The position numbers and the translations under genes were made by a program. From positions 744,001 through 808,000 of the forward strand of contig NZ_JACGFN010000001.1 in the NCBI RefSeq assembly GCF_016950255.1: a stretch of DNA of 64,000 bases. Reading direction: 5' to 3'. The notes under the pieces were generated by a model. It saw nothing but the letters and a program-made list of their open reading frames with translations. It was not told the origin of the DNA and did not search any database. This document shows, piece by piece, positions 55,876-64,000 of this stretch (the first letter of the stretch is position 1; the number at the start of each line of letters is the position of its first letter). This DNA is from Pectobacterium brasiliense. Lineage in GTDB: Bacteria > Pseudomonadota > Gammaproteobacteria > Enterobacterales > Enterobacteriaceae.

Positions 55876-55977
55876 TTAGTCAGTCTTCGCCGTTTTGCTA
55901 ACGGCATTCTCGTTATGTTGGGCGTCTGTAGCCACGGTTAAGATCGAGATACCGGGAGCGACCACGGTGCGAGGCAT
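55876..55977 (-). CDS. possible 33-residue small ORF upstream of metQ-type gene
   Basis: ATG at 55977, stop at 55876-55878, in the gap before the binding-protein gene. The open frame continues upstream of the ATG without a stop for at least ten codons. No strong ribosome site is seen and the start lies inside a hairpin, so this may be only a chance reading frame or a leader. Confidence 0.2.
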   Translation of the reverse strand: MPRTVVAPGISILTVATDAQHNENAVSKTAKTD

Positions 55978-56001
55978 CCCTGCGGGAACCTCATCACCGT
56001 G
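55963..56001. other. nested stem-loop element between racemase and binding-protein genes
   Basis: CACGGTG (55963-55969) pairs with CACCGTG (55995-56001); inside, GAGG pairs with CCTC and CCC with GGG around TGC. The three stacked helices make one long imperfect hairpin. There is no clear T-run on the minus strand. It could be a dispersed palindromic repeat, an mRNA-processing site or a regulatory RNA; it does not match the S-box or other SAM riboswitches I know. Confidence 0.6.
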
Positions 56002-56139
56002 TTTCTCCCTAAATCTATACCTTACACGCGATGCAACATCGCTCATTATTTTTCTCTATTTTTATAACGTTATTCCCTGGTGTTGGATAACGTTTTACTG
56101 CTCACATGCCTTACTAAAAAAGGCTTACTCAATAATCAG

Positions 56140-57252
56140 TTAAAACAAAAAGGTTTCCTGCCCGTAGCAATATTTGTCGTATAGCTCAGGGTTAATTTCG
56201 AAGCCAATTCCCGGTTTATTTGGCACGGCGACGCAGCTGTCTTTGTCTAATTCGACAAACGGCAGCATGAAGTCTTCATGCCAATAGCGGGAAGATGGCG
56301 GGATATCGTGCGCGTAGATAAAGTTCGGCAGCGTGGATACCGCGATGTTGTGTGCTTTACCGACCGCCGTATCCAGCATACCGCCGCACCACACCGGAAT
56401 ATTGTGCGCCTGACAGTAGTCATGAATCAGCTTGGTTTCGGTAATGCCGCCCACGCGCGCGACTTTAATATTGATGATTTTGGCGCTGCCCAGTTCGATC
56501 GCCTTACGCGCATCCTCTACCGACGCAATGCTTTCATCCAGACAGATAGGTGTATTCACCGCCGCCTGAAGTTTACGGTGATCGATAATATCGTCGTGCG
56601 CCAGCGGCTGTTCAATCATCAGCAGATTGAATTGATCAATGCGCTTAAAGAAATCGATATCGTCCAGCGTGTAGGCTGAATTGGCATCCACCATCAGTGT
56701 GATATCACCAAATGCCTGACGCAGCGCCAGAATATAGTCGTAATCTTTTCCCGGCTTGATCTTTATTTTGATGCGCTTGTAGCCTTCATTCAGAAAATTA
56801 TCGACCACACTGACTAATTTATCGGGCGTTTCCTGAATACCAATACTCACACCCGCTTCGACGTTATTCCGCACGCCGCCCAATAATTGATGCAGCGGTA
56901 CGCCTTTTATCTTCGCGTAAGCATCCCAAATACCGCCTTCGATTGCCGCTTTAGCGCAGTTATTACGCTTTACCGGGGCGAAAATATCGCGCACCTGAGA
57001 AGGATGCTCTATATCTCCGACCTGCTTAATCATCGGGATCAGGAAGTCACGCATAATATGCCAGGCGGTGACGTTGGTTTCTTCGTTATAAAATGGCAGC
57101 GAAATTGCCGAGCAATCGCCGTAACCAATTTGTCCGCCCGCGTGTACTTCCGCGATGGAGAAATGCTTCTCCGTCTGCGTCGCAAAGCTGGTCGTAAATG
57201 GCGTTTTCAGCGCCATTTTCATTTTTCTTAATACAATTTTGTCTATTTTCAT
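56140..57252 (-). CDS. enolase-superfamily racemase, N-succinylamino acid racemase / dipeptide epimerase type
   Basis: A 370-residue enzyme of the muconate-lactonizing subgroup. The two-lysine active site is visible: K164 and K166 in IKIKIKPG on one face and K263 in NIKVARVGG on the other. Metal ligands are D189 (VDANSAY), E214 (IEQPL) and D239 (LDES). This pattern is shared by o-succinylbenzoate synthases, N-succinylamino acid racemases and dipeptide epimerases. The C-terminal WCGGMLDTAVGKAHN favours the OSBS/NSAR branch. It lies inside an amino-acid ABC transporter operon, 41 bp after metI, and not near menaquinone genes, so racemisation is more likely than menaquinone synthesis. Confidence 0.85.
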   Translation of the reverse strand: MKIDKIVLRKMKMALKTPFTTSFATQTEKHFSIAEVHAGGQIGYGDCSAISLPFYNEETNVTAWHIMRDFLIPMIKQVGDIEHPSQVRDIFAPVKRNNCAKAAIEGGIWDAYAKIKGVPLHQLLGGVRNNVEAGVSIGIQETPDKLVSVVDNFLNEGYKRIKIKIKPGKDYDYILALRQAFGDITLMVDANSAYTLDDIDFFKRIDQFNLLMIEQPLAHDDIIDHRKLQAAVNTPICLDESIASVEDARKAIELGSAKIINIKVARVGGITETKLIHDYCQAHNIPVWCGGMLDTAVGKAHNIAVSTLPNFIYAHDIPPSSRYWHEDFMLPFVELDKDSCVAVPNKPGIGFEINPELYDKYCYGQETFLF

Positions 57253-57293
57253 GACATCTCTCTGCTGCCCTGAATACCCTATTCTATCGTGGT

Positions 57294-57953
57294 TTAGCGG
57301 CGTTCGCGCTTATTCGCCCGGCGCGATAACATGTCGCCCAGCGTTTGCACGAGCTGCACCAACACCACCAGCGCAATCACGGTCACCACCATCACTTCGG
57401 TTTCATAACGGTAATAGCCGAAGCGAATCGCCAGATCGCCGACACCGCCGCCGCCAACAATCCCGGCCATCGCCGAGTAGCCAATCAGGCTGACCAGCGT
57501 GATCGTCAGGCCGCGTAATAATCCAGCCAGCGCTTCCGGTAACAGCACGGTCGCAATGATACGCGTCGGGCTAGCACCAAAGGCTTCCGCCGCTTCTACA
57601 ATACCCGGATCGACTTCACGCAGCGCGGAATCCACCAGACGCGCATAAAAGGCAATCGCTGCGACGGACATCGGCACCGCCGCCGCAACTGGCCCAATTG
57701 TGTTCCCCAGCAGCAGCTGTGTTAATGGCAACAGCAGCACCAGCAGGATCACAAACGGGATCGAGCGGATGATATTCACCAGAATGGTCGAGACCAGATA
57801 GACAAAACGGTTCTGCCAGAATAAATGACGATCGGTCACATAAATCGCGATACCTAGCGGCAGGCCGAATATCACCGCACAGAGCGTTGAAATACACACC
57901 ATCGTGAAGGTTTCACCGAAGGCGAAGATTAATTCACCGATTAACTCAGTCAT
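57294..57953 (-). CDS. MetI-family ABC transporter permease
   Basis: A 219-residue inner-membrane permease with five to six membrane segments and the permease loop EAAEAFGASPTRIIATVLLP. I chose the ATG at 57953, which overlaps the end of the ATPase gene by 8 bp; the frame extends to 57995. Works with the adjacent ATPase and binding protein. Confidence 0.93.
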   Translation of the reverse strand: MTELIGELIFAFGETFTMVCISTLCAVIFGLPLGIAIYVTDRHLFWQNRFVYLVSTILVNIIRSIPFVILLVLLLPLTQLLLGNTIGPVAAAVPMSVAAIAFYARLVDSALREVDPGIVEAAEAFGASPTRIIATVLLPEALAGLLRGLTITLVSLIGYSAMAGIVGGGGVGDLAIRFGYYRYETEVMVVTVIALVVLVQLVQTLGDMLSRRANKRERR

Positions 57954-58980
57954 TGATGACCTCCACCCCAAAGGTATTCTGTCGAATATAAGCAATAGCA
58001 GCGGCTAAATTATCCGCTGTCGGATCGTCACGGTATGAAATCTGAGCGATAATGTGCCCCAACGCGCGATCGTTAATGTATTCAATATTGCCGTGCAGAA
58101 TATTGACCGATACCTGAAACTGCTGTGCCACGTCGGATAATATCGGTTGCTCTACCGAATCATCGGCGAAGAGTATTTTCAGCAAGACGCCTTTATTATT
58201 CTGCTTAAAGCGCTCAGGTAATTCGACCGGGCTGGTATGGCTAACTAGCTGTTTGGTGTAGGCGTGCTGCGGCGAGGAGAAAATCGTAAAGACGTCGCCC
58301 TCTTCCACAATATTTCCGCCCGTCATCACTGCCATGCGCTGACAAATACTTTTAATCACGCTCATCTCATGGGAAATAAGCACAATCGTGATACCTAACC
58401 GGACATTGATACTTTTCAATAGCGCCAAAATAGACGCCGACGTTTCCAAATCCAGCGCCGAGGTCGGTTCATCACACAACAGCACTTCAGGATGGTTGGC
58501 GATGGCGCGAGCGATGCCCACACGCTGCTTCTGCCCGCCGCTCAGCTGCGCCGGATAGGCTGTCCCTTTGTCCTGCAACCCGACCAGCGCCAGAATTTCC
58601 GGCACGCGTGAGGCAATCTCTTCTTTACTCTTCCCCGCCGCACGCAGGCTGAACGCCACGTTGTCATACACATTGCGGGTATGCATCAGATTAAAATGCT
58701 GGAATATCATCCCGATACGCTGCCGATGCTGACGCAGTTCGCGGCCGGACGCATCACTAATCAGCGTGTCGCCCAGAAACACGCGTCCCTCGGTTGGACG
58801 CTGCAATAGATTGATCGTCCGCAGCAGCGTACTTTTTCCTGCGCCGCTGGTGCCGACAATCCCAAAAACTTCACCCTGTTGAATGGTCAGGTTGACGTTG
58901 TTTACCGCCCTGGACTGTGCTGCTTTACCGGCGGGAAAATCAACGCTCACGTTTTCTAACCGAATCATTACCTGACTCAC
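57946..58980 (-). CDS. MetN-family ABC transporter ATPase with NIL domain
   Basis: A 344-residue ATPase. Walker A is GTSGAGKST (43-51), signature LSGGQ (146-150) and Walker B LLCDE (167-171). A C-terminal NIL regulatory domain (about 265-340) is the substrate-sensing part of methionine-type importers, where cytoplasmic methionine shuts the pump off. It is the first gene of the operon. Presence of the racemase gene in the same unit suggests a substrate other than plain L-methionine. Confidence 0.93.
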   Translation of the reverse strand: MSQVMIRLENVSVDFPAGKAAQSRAVNNVNLTIQQGEVFGIVGTSGAGKSTLLRTINLLQRPTEGRVFLGDTLISDASGRELRQHRQRIGMIFQHFNLMHTRNVYDNVAFSLRAAGKSKEEIASRVPEILALVGLQDKGTAYPAQLSGGQKQRVGIARAIANHPEVLLCDEPTSALDLETSASILALLKSINVRLGITIVLISHEMSVIKSICQRMAVMTGGNIVEEGDVFTIFSSPQHAYTKQLVSHTSPVELPERFKQNNKGVLLKILFADDSVEQPILSDVAQQFQVSVNILHGNIEYINDRALGHIIAQISYRDDPTADNLAAAIAYIRQNTFGVEVIND

Positions 58981-59571
58981 TCCTGCTGTTACAGACTATT
59001 TATCGACATACGCAAACGTATGCCTGTTTGATGTAAGAAAACCACTGTTCTTGGGTAAAACTACTGTTCGTAGGTGAACATTGTTTGTAGGTAAAACAGT
59101 ATTCGTGGGTAAAATTATTTCGCATTAGTTGACGTTGAACCTATCCCACAGGACTGTTTCACTTGCCATTTTTAACAGGGGTAGGCTCGCCATCGCCTTT
59201 TTGCGCTGAGGAATAACCGGGCTATTTATGTCTATCATTTTTGTTATAATTAGATTAATTGCTTATAAATCAATTAAATATTAAAAAATAATCGTCTGTT
59301 TAAAGTAGAGAGAAATGAGCTTTGCGTCAATGATAAAAAAAGCAAATCACCTTTCTGTTTTTTAGAAACTCTTTTATGTCTTTTTCTTCTATATAGGTAA
59401 CTACCGCCTCCGGTTATTCCCGTGGGGGATCACCGCGTCACCAAACATAACAAATCATGATAATGCGTTGATAAGCATCTCAAAATATATCCTGCAACAT
59501 TACCATCACAATCAGCGCCTAGCCTGATCCCGCACCGACAAACGTTTTTCCTCCCAATTAAGGATGCCACC
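58981..59571. other. 591-bp AT-rich spacer between metN-type and acid phosphatase genes
   Basis: Holds the divergent promoters of the transporter operon and of the phosphatase gene. It contains the 17-19-bp repeats at 59047-59118 and an A/T-rich stretch (59250-59400). No gene or RNA was recognised. Confidence 0.6.
59047..59118. repeat. four imperfect 17-19-bp direct repeats upstream of the transporter operon
   Basis: Copies of GTTCGTAGGTAAAAC-like sequence start at 59047, 59066, 59083 and 59101 (spacings 19, 17 and 18). The repeated core is T-T-N-G-T-R-G-G-T-A-A-A-A. They lie about 65-140 bp upstream of the metN-type start, so they could be operator sites. Confidence 0.75.
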
Positions 59572-60861
59572 ATGCGTTATCGTTCCACACTGCTGCCTGT
59601 TGTCAGTCTTTTCTTATTACCGCTTTCTGAGTTTGCAACGGCGTCTGAGCCGAATAGCGCGACGATCGGCACGATTGTCGATACCACTACGCAGGCCAAT
59701 AACCGCCCTCAGGTTATTGAACTGGAGCAAAGCATTCAGTCCGCGCTGCGCAAAGCAATTCAGGGGGATGCGCCGACGCTTACTCGGGTACAGTTGGATC
59801 AGGCGAAACAAACGTCGCTGATGGCAGATACCGAGTGGCTAAACGCCAGCGGCTATGACTTCACCGTGAAGGCCAACCAGCAGGCCGGTATTGCTTTACT
59901 GGATTCTTTCTCACACCTTTCTACTGATGTATTACAGCAAAATACCGCTATTGTGACGCGCATTAACCGCGAAGCGACCAAGGGCCAACGCGAACAGGCA
60001 CTCGTGGATGCCGAGGGTCAGGGATATCTCTACTATCTGGCTGATGCACTGGGCCCCAAACTCGGCCATGCATTTATCAGCGCTTATAATCGCGGTGAAC
60101 TGCGCAAAGCAGCAGCCTTAATCAAGGCGTCTGAAGTCAGTACGTCCGCCGCTAAACAGCATTTCGACTATCCTCGCCCTTTCCTACAGCCGAATAACAC
60201 CCTTCATCTGGTGCCGGATACCGCCGTGATTGGCGATAACAAACCCTACACCGCTTCCGGCGGCGCGTTTCCAAGCGGGCATACCAACACTGGTTACACT
60301 GATGCTCTGCTGTTAGCGGAAATGATCCCCGAGCGCTTCGTTCCGTTGATCGATCGTGGCGCGCGCTATGGCTATTCGCGCATCGTGTTGGGCGTGCATT
60401 ATCCATTAGACGTGATGGGTTCGCGGATGCTTGCCGAGCGCAATGTGGCGCACTACCTCAACGATCCACAGTATCGTCGGCTGTTTGAACAGGCGAAGAC
60501 GGAGCTGCGCAGCGCGTTAGAGAAAGCCTGTGGTACAACGTTGAGCGCCTGTGCCAAGAGTGATCCACAGGACGATCCCTATGCCGCGCCGGAAATGAAG
60601 ACGTTTTATCGCTACACAATGACGTACGGCTTGCCAGCCCAACCTGGTGCGGTGTCTCCGGTTAGCATTCCCGAAGGTGCAGAAGTCCTGCTTGATCCCG
60701 TGCTTCCGCATCTCTCCGTTACCGAGCGCAGAAGCCTGATGGCGAAAACCGCGCTGGCTGACGGGTACCCGCTCTCCGGCGCACCGGGCGATAGAGGTCC
60801 ACAGAATTTCTGGCAGCGCCTTAATCTGCATGACGCCGTGCAGTTAGCTCAGCATCGGTAA
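59572..60861 (+). CDS. periplasmic class A non-specific acid phosphatase (PAP2 superfamily)
   Basis: A 429-residue secreted phosphatase that releases phosphate from organic esters. A signal peptide (about residues 1-24, ending ATA) is followed by a long N-terminal extension. The phosphatase signature is in three parts: a KxxxxxxRP-type motif (RPF near residue 203), PSGH (234-237) and SRIVLGVH with D280. H237 and H276 are the expected catalytic residues. It is longer than the usual 230-260 residues, with extra N- and C-terminal parts. The start has AAGGA upstream. Confidence 0.9.
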   Translation: MRYRSTLLPVVSLFLLPLSEFATASEPNSATIGTIVDTTTQANNRPQVIELEQSIQSALRKAIQGDAPTLTRVQLDQAKQTSLMADTEWLNASGYDFTVKANQQAGIALLDSFSHLSTDVLQQNTAIVTRINREATKGQREQALVDAEGQGYLYYLADALGPKLGHAFISAYNRGELRKAAALIKASEVSTSAAKQHFDYPRPFLQPNNTLHLVPDTAVIGDNKPYTASGGAFPSGHTNTGYTDALLLAEMIPERFVPLIDRGARYGYSRIVLGVHYPLDVMGSRMLAERNVAHYLNDPQYRRLFEQAKTELRSALEKACGTTLSACAKSDPQDDPYAAPEMKTFYRYTMTYGLPAQPGAVSPVSIPEGAEVLLDPVLPHLSVTERRSLMAKTALADGYPLSGAPGDRGPQNFWQRLNLHDAVQLAQHR

Positions 60862-61259
60862 CGGCTCGCCTCTTCCCCGCATTTTCCTGCGCGGGGAAGA
60901 AGGACATCACACGGTGGAATACTATTTGATCACGGAATTTTATTATCCTCACCGTGGTTTTGTTTCATTTTTTAAAAACTTACGCCTCTGGTTTTTTAAA
61001 AATCGGCAATTATGGCGTTACCTCAAATATTATTTCGATTAGTTAGCTGTAACGGTAAGTTTCCGGGCAGGATAATATTTTAATGACTACCACCCAAACA
61101 GCATAGAATGCCAACCGATTTGTAAATTAATGTAAATGAACGCTATCACAAGTCCCCTGATGCCATTTTTTAATTTTAGTTAGTCTCAACATAAATATTC
61201 TCTTTTTTCTGTCGATATAGGAATACCGCTCCTTATCTGGGAGTAATTTAGAGGTACTT
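60862..61259. other. intergenic region before chemoreceptor gene
   Basis: About 400 bp. It contains the perfect hairpin at 60871-60900 and AT-rich DNA with several A/T runs. A flagellar sigma-28 promoter for the chemoreceptor would be expected, but I could not identify a convincing one. Confidence 0.5.
60871..60900 (+). terminator. strong hairpin after acid phosphatase gene
   Basis: A perfect 10-bp stem TCTTCCCCGC/GCGGGGAAGA with a 10-base loop, 9 bp after the stop. No T-run follows, so it may stabilise mRNA or be a rho-assisted stop. Confidence 0.55.
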
Positions 61260-62786
61260 ATGAGCATTAAAATTAAATTAATTTCGGTTATGTTGTTAAT
61301 GGCATTATTGCTTTTGATTGTCTCTCTTATCGGGCTGTTTGGCATGAACAACACTAACCAATCGATGAAAACCCTGTATCAGGATCGGCTGATAGCACTG
61401 GGTTATCTGGACAACATCACCAGACAGGTGAACACCGTGATGTTTGAAATCGCCAGCGTTGATCTCTCACAGCCAAACAATGTCAAAACCGGGTTGGAGC
61501 ACATCGCAGATGCACAAAAAATTTATGATTCGCAATGGGATTTATACAGCAAGACGTATTTAACGGGCGATGAGAAATTATTAGAAGAACAATTTGCAAT
61601 GTTATACAAGCAGTACAACGATAAAGTCGTTATTCCCGCCATTAATGCAATTAAGAAGAATGATAAAGATGCATTAGAATATATTATTAATCACACCTTA
61701 AAAAGCCAATACGCGCCGCTACAAAAGACTGCCGACCAGTTGATTAAATTACAATCTGATGTAGGCCAGGAACTCTACTCTGAATCACAACGTAGTTTCA
61801 GTAACATATTATTTTCCGTAGTGATTACCCTTCTGGTCGGGATAGTTATCGTTGCCTTATCCGGCTGGCGATTGATTATATCGATCGCCGTACCGATAAA
61901 AAATGCCGTGGATTTAGCCAAAAAAGTGGCAGATGGCGATCTGACACACCGTATCGCGATTACGTCGAACGATGAAATGGGACAGCTACAAACTGCACTG
62001 CGGGAAATGGTGCTGAACCTGACCGATATCGTTGAGCGCGTACACAGCAACGCCGATATTATTGCGACGGCATCCAGTCAGATCAGCAGCGGCAATATCG
62101 ATCTCTCCTCTCGTACCGAGCAGCAGGCCAGTTCACTGGAAGAAACCGCGGCATCAATGGAACAGATGACCTCCTCGGTCAAACAGAATGCCACCCATGC
62201 TGCTCACGCCAGCCAGTTGGCAACCACCGCCTCACAGCGCGCGGTTGACGGCGGCAAGATGATGGGCGATGTGACATCCGTAATGCAGCAGATGGTGTCA
62301 TCCGCAGAGAAAATCACCAATATCATCAGCGTGATCGACGGCATCGCGTTCCAGACCAACATCCTCGCGCTGAACGCCGCCGTGGAAGCCGCACGAGCGG
62401 GCGAACAGGGACGAGGCTTTGCGGTAGTCGCGGGCGAAGTTCGCACGCTGGCACAGCGCAGCGCCAACGCGGCGAAAGAGATCAAAGAACTGATCGGGAC
62501 GTCCGTCGAACAGGCAAACCGTGGACACCATGCCGTCATCGACGCGGGCAGCACGATTCAAAGCGTGGTGGAAGACATCAAACGCGTGGCCTCGATCGTG
62601 ACCGAAATCTCCACCGCCAGCAATGAACAAAGTCTGGGCATCGGGCAGATTAATACCGCGATTTCACAGATGGAAACGGTCACGCAGCAAAACGCCGCGC
62701 TGGTAAACGAAGCCGCCGCAGCCGCCAGTTCGCTGTCCGAACGTGCGGGTGAACTCAGCCATGCCGTTGCGGCGTTCCGTATCTAA
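61260..62786 (+). CDS. methyl-accepting chemotaxis protein
   Basis: A 508-residue chemoreceptor. Membrane segments lie near residues 9-30 and 183-207, with a four-helix-bundle periplasmic sensor between them. A HAMP domain (about 208-260) precedes a long signalling coiled coil with the conserved hairpin tip EAARAGEQGRGFAVVAGEVR. Gln/Glu pairs that are methylated in this family are present. It ends AAFRI, without the NWETF-type tail that recruits CheR, so it would rely on other receptors for efficient methylation. Ligand unknown. Confidence 0.94.
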   Translation: MSIKIKLISVMLLMALLLLIVSLIGLFGMNNTNQSMKTLYQDRLIALGYLDNITRQVNTVMFEIASVDLSQPNNVKTGLEHIADAQKIYDSQWDLYSKTYLTGDEKLLEEQFAMLYKQYNDKVVIPAINAIKKNDKDALEYIINHTLKSQYAPLQKTADQLIKLQSDVGQELYSESQRSFSNILFSVVITLLVGIVIVALSGWRLIISIAVPIKNAVDLAKKVADGDLTHRIAITSNDEMGQLQTALREMVLNLTDIVERVHSNADIIATASSQISSGNIDLSSRTEQQASSLEETAASMEQMTSSVKQNATHAAHASQLATTASQRAVDGGKMMGDVTSVMQQMVSSAEKITNIISVIDGIAFQTNILALNAAVEAARAGEQGRGFAVVAGEVRTLAQRSANAAKEIKELIGTSVEQANRGHHAVIDAGSTIQSVVEDIKRVASIVTEISTASNEQSLGIGQINTAISQMETVTQQNAALVNEAAAAASSLSERAGELSHAVAAFRI

Positions 62787-62820
62787 TCACCTTGCCTTTT
62801 CACGTCACCCGCACGATTGC

Positions 62821-64000
62821 TTATTCCCACGTGCGGGTGCCGATGACCTTTAACACGTCGCTCAATGTGGTTAAAAACACATCGGCGTGTTCTTCCTGAA
62901 ACACCAGCGGCGGGCGAACTTTCAGCACGTTTGCCGCTGGCCCCGTCGCGCTGATCAGCACGCCGCGCTGACGCATAGCATTCACCACCTGCGATGCGAA
63001 TTCAGTTGCCGGCGCTTTGCTTTCGCGATCGCTGACCAGATCTACGCCGATAAACAGACCGTAAGCCCGAATATCGCCAATCAGCGGGAAATCCTGCGCC
63101 AACTGCTGTAACCCTTGCCTCAGGTAATGACCCACGCGCTGGGCATTCTGCTGTAACTTTTCTTCCCGAATCACCCGCAACACCGCGTACGCCGCCTGAC
63201 AAGACACCGGATTGCCGCCGAACGTATTGAAATAGCGGACATCTCGCCCGAATGCATCGAACAACGCGGAACGGCCAACCAATCCAGCAATCGGATGCCC
63301 GTTGCCCATTGGTTTCCCTAAACTCACCAGATCGGGGACAACACCGTGACGCGCAAAGCCCCACATTGATTCCCCGGTGCGCCCAAACCCCGGCTGCACT
63401 TCATCCGCGATAAACAGTCCGCCCGCCTGACGAACCAGCGCGGCTGCCTGCGCCATCTCGCCTTCCGGTGCGCAGAACACACCATCGCTGGAAAAAATCG
63501 TATCGATCAACAGCGCGGCAGGACGAATGCCTTCCTGCTGCATCTGCGCCAGCGCCTCACGAATACTGCGAAGAAATGCACCGGGCTGGCGATAGGTATC
63601 CGGCGGCTCGATCAGTTTCACGTGACTGCCGCGCGCCACGCCATCCCCCAGCGACGGCGACAGTTCTGCCAGCGCGCTGGTCACACCGTGATACGCCCAG
63701 CGTGTCACCAACACCCCCGTTCCCCCCGTCGCATGTCGGGCAATGCGCAATGCCAGATCGTTGGCTTCACTGCCGGTACAGGTCAGCATCACATTGTTCA
63801 ACTCGGCAGGAAATTCACTCAGCAGATCTTCCGCGAAATCAATAATCGCAGGGTGCAGGTATCGCGTGTGGGTATTGAGCTGTGCGCTCTGTCGCGCCAT
63901 CGCCTCAACCACTGCTGGATGGCAATGTCCGACCGAGGCCACATTGTTATAGACATCCAGATAGCGTTTCCCCTGATGATCGACCAGCCACACACCCTCG
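62821..64000 (-). CDS. class III PLP-dependent aminotransferase (partial, 5' end outside window)
   Basis: At least 392 residues; the frame runs off the window end, and the first visible part, EGVWLVDHQGKRYLD, is internal to the family, so the true start lies beyond base 64000. Motifs: TGSEANDLALR (cofactor phosphate binding), FIADEVQPGFGRTG (cofactor ring contact) and SLGKPMGNGHP with the Lys that binds PLP. The family includes 4-aminobutyrate, ornithine and alanine-glyoxylate type aminotransferases. The sequence looks closest to the AGXT2/ETNPPL-like branch, but the substrate cannot be told. Confidence 0.92.
   Translation of the reverse strand, partial: EGVWLVDHQGKRYLDVYNNVASVGHCHPAVVEAMARQSAQLNTHTRYLHPAIIDFAEDLLSEFPAELNNVMLTCTGSEANDLALRIARHATGGTGVLVTRWAYHGVTSALAELSPSLGDGVARGSHVKLIEPPDTYRQPGAFLRSIREALAQMQQEGIRPAALLIDTIFSSDGVFCAPEGEMAQAAALVRQAGGLFIADEVQPGFGRTGESMWGFARHGVVPDLVSLGKPMGNGHPIAGLVGRSALFDAFGRDVRYFNTFGGNPVSCQAAYAVLRVIREEKLQQNAQRVGHYLRQGLQQLAQDFPLIGDIRAYGLFIGVDLVSDRESKAPATEFASQVVNAMRQRGVLISATGPAANVLKVRPPLVFQEEHADVFLTTLSDVLKVIGTRTWE

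Noticed and set aside
55853..56139. A SAM (S-box) or related methionine riboswitch before the MetQ-type gene
   Set aside because: The conserved S-box core sequences are absent; only the nested hairpin is seen.
1..64000. CRISPR arrays, insertion sequences, tRNA genes or phage genes
   Set aside because: No spaced identical repeats of CRISPR type, transposase frames, terminal inverted repeats or tRNA folds were seen; the Bor-like gene alone does not indicate a prophage.

Overview
The window comes from a plant-pathogenic soft-rot enterobacterium, most likely Pectobacterium (Dickeya is the less likely alternative). It carries a group 1 hrp/hrc type III secretion cluster with two harpin genes (hrpN, hrpW), a short dspE of about 1,630 codons, and a hecA/hecB two-partner adhesin locus directly beside it. 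Genus is inferred from gene order and protein features, not from a database search.

Region 1 (1-18.2 kb, minus strand) is a two-partner secretion locus. A giant exoprotein gene (hecA/cdiA type) stays open from its start at 16,499 to the window edge at base 1, so its end is not visible. Its transporter gene hecB lies upstream. The exoprotein contains three 1,914-bp tandem repeats, three 168-bp repeats and an AT-rich patch, laid out like a CdiA-type contact-dependent inhibition protein. Any toxin tip and immunity gene would lie outside the window. A GntR/FCD regulator follows.

Region 2 (19.2-52.0 kb) is the complete type III secretion cluster: dspF-dspE (minus); hrpW plus an unknown small gene (plus); an AT-rich orphan gene; hrpN; hrpF-hrpG-hrcC-hrpT-hrpV (minus); hrpA-hrpB-hrcJ-hrpD-hrpE (minus); an EAL phosphodiesterase gene (plus); hrpS; hrpX-hrpY; hrpL; and hrpJ-hrcV-hrpQ-hrcN-hrpO-hrpP-hrcQ-hrcR-hrcS-hrcT-hrcU (plus). 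The regulatory chain can be followed in the DNA. The HrpX/HrpY two-component pair is expected to act on hrpS. HrpS is a sigma-54 activator, and a near-perfect sigma-54 promoter precedes hrpL. Six Hrp boxes (GGAAC[C/T]-N15-[C/T]CACNNA) precede dspE, hrpW, hrpN, hrpF, hrpA and hrpJ, all with exactly 15-bp spacers.

Region 3 (52.0-64 kb) is metabolic and sensory. It holds a LysR regulator divergent from an M20 peptidase, a Bor-like lipoprotein, and a metN-metI-[enolase-superfamily racemase]-metQ gene set. The racemase has the two-lysine active site of the N-succinylamino acid racemase / o-succinylbenzoate synthase / dipeptide epimerase group. With the M20 enzyme it suggests import and stereochemical salvage of an amino-acid derivative. 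A periplasmic class A acid phosphatase, a chemoreceptor and a class III aminotransferase (cut by the window end) complete the region. No tRNA, rRNA, insertion sequence or CRISPR array was seen.
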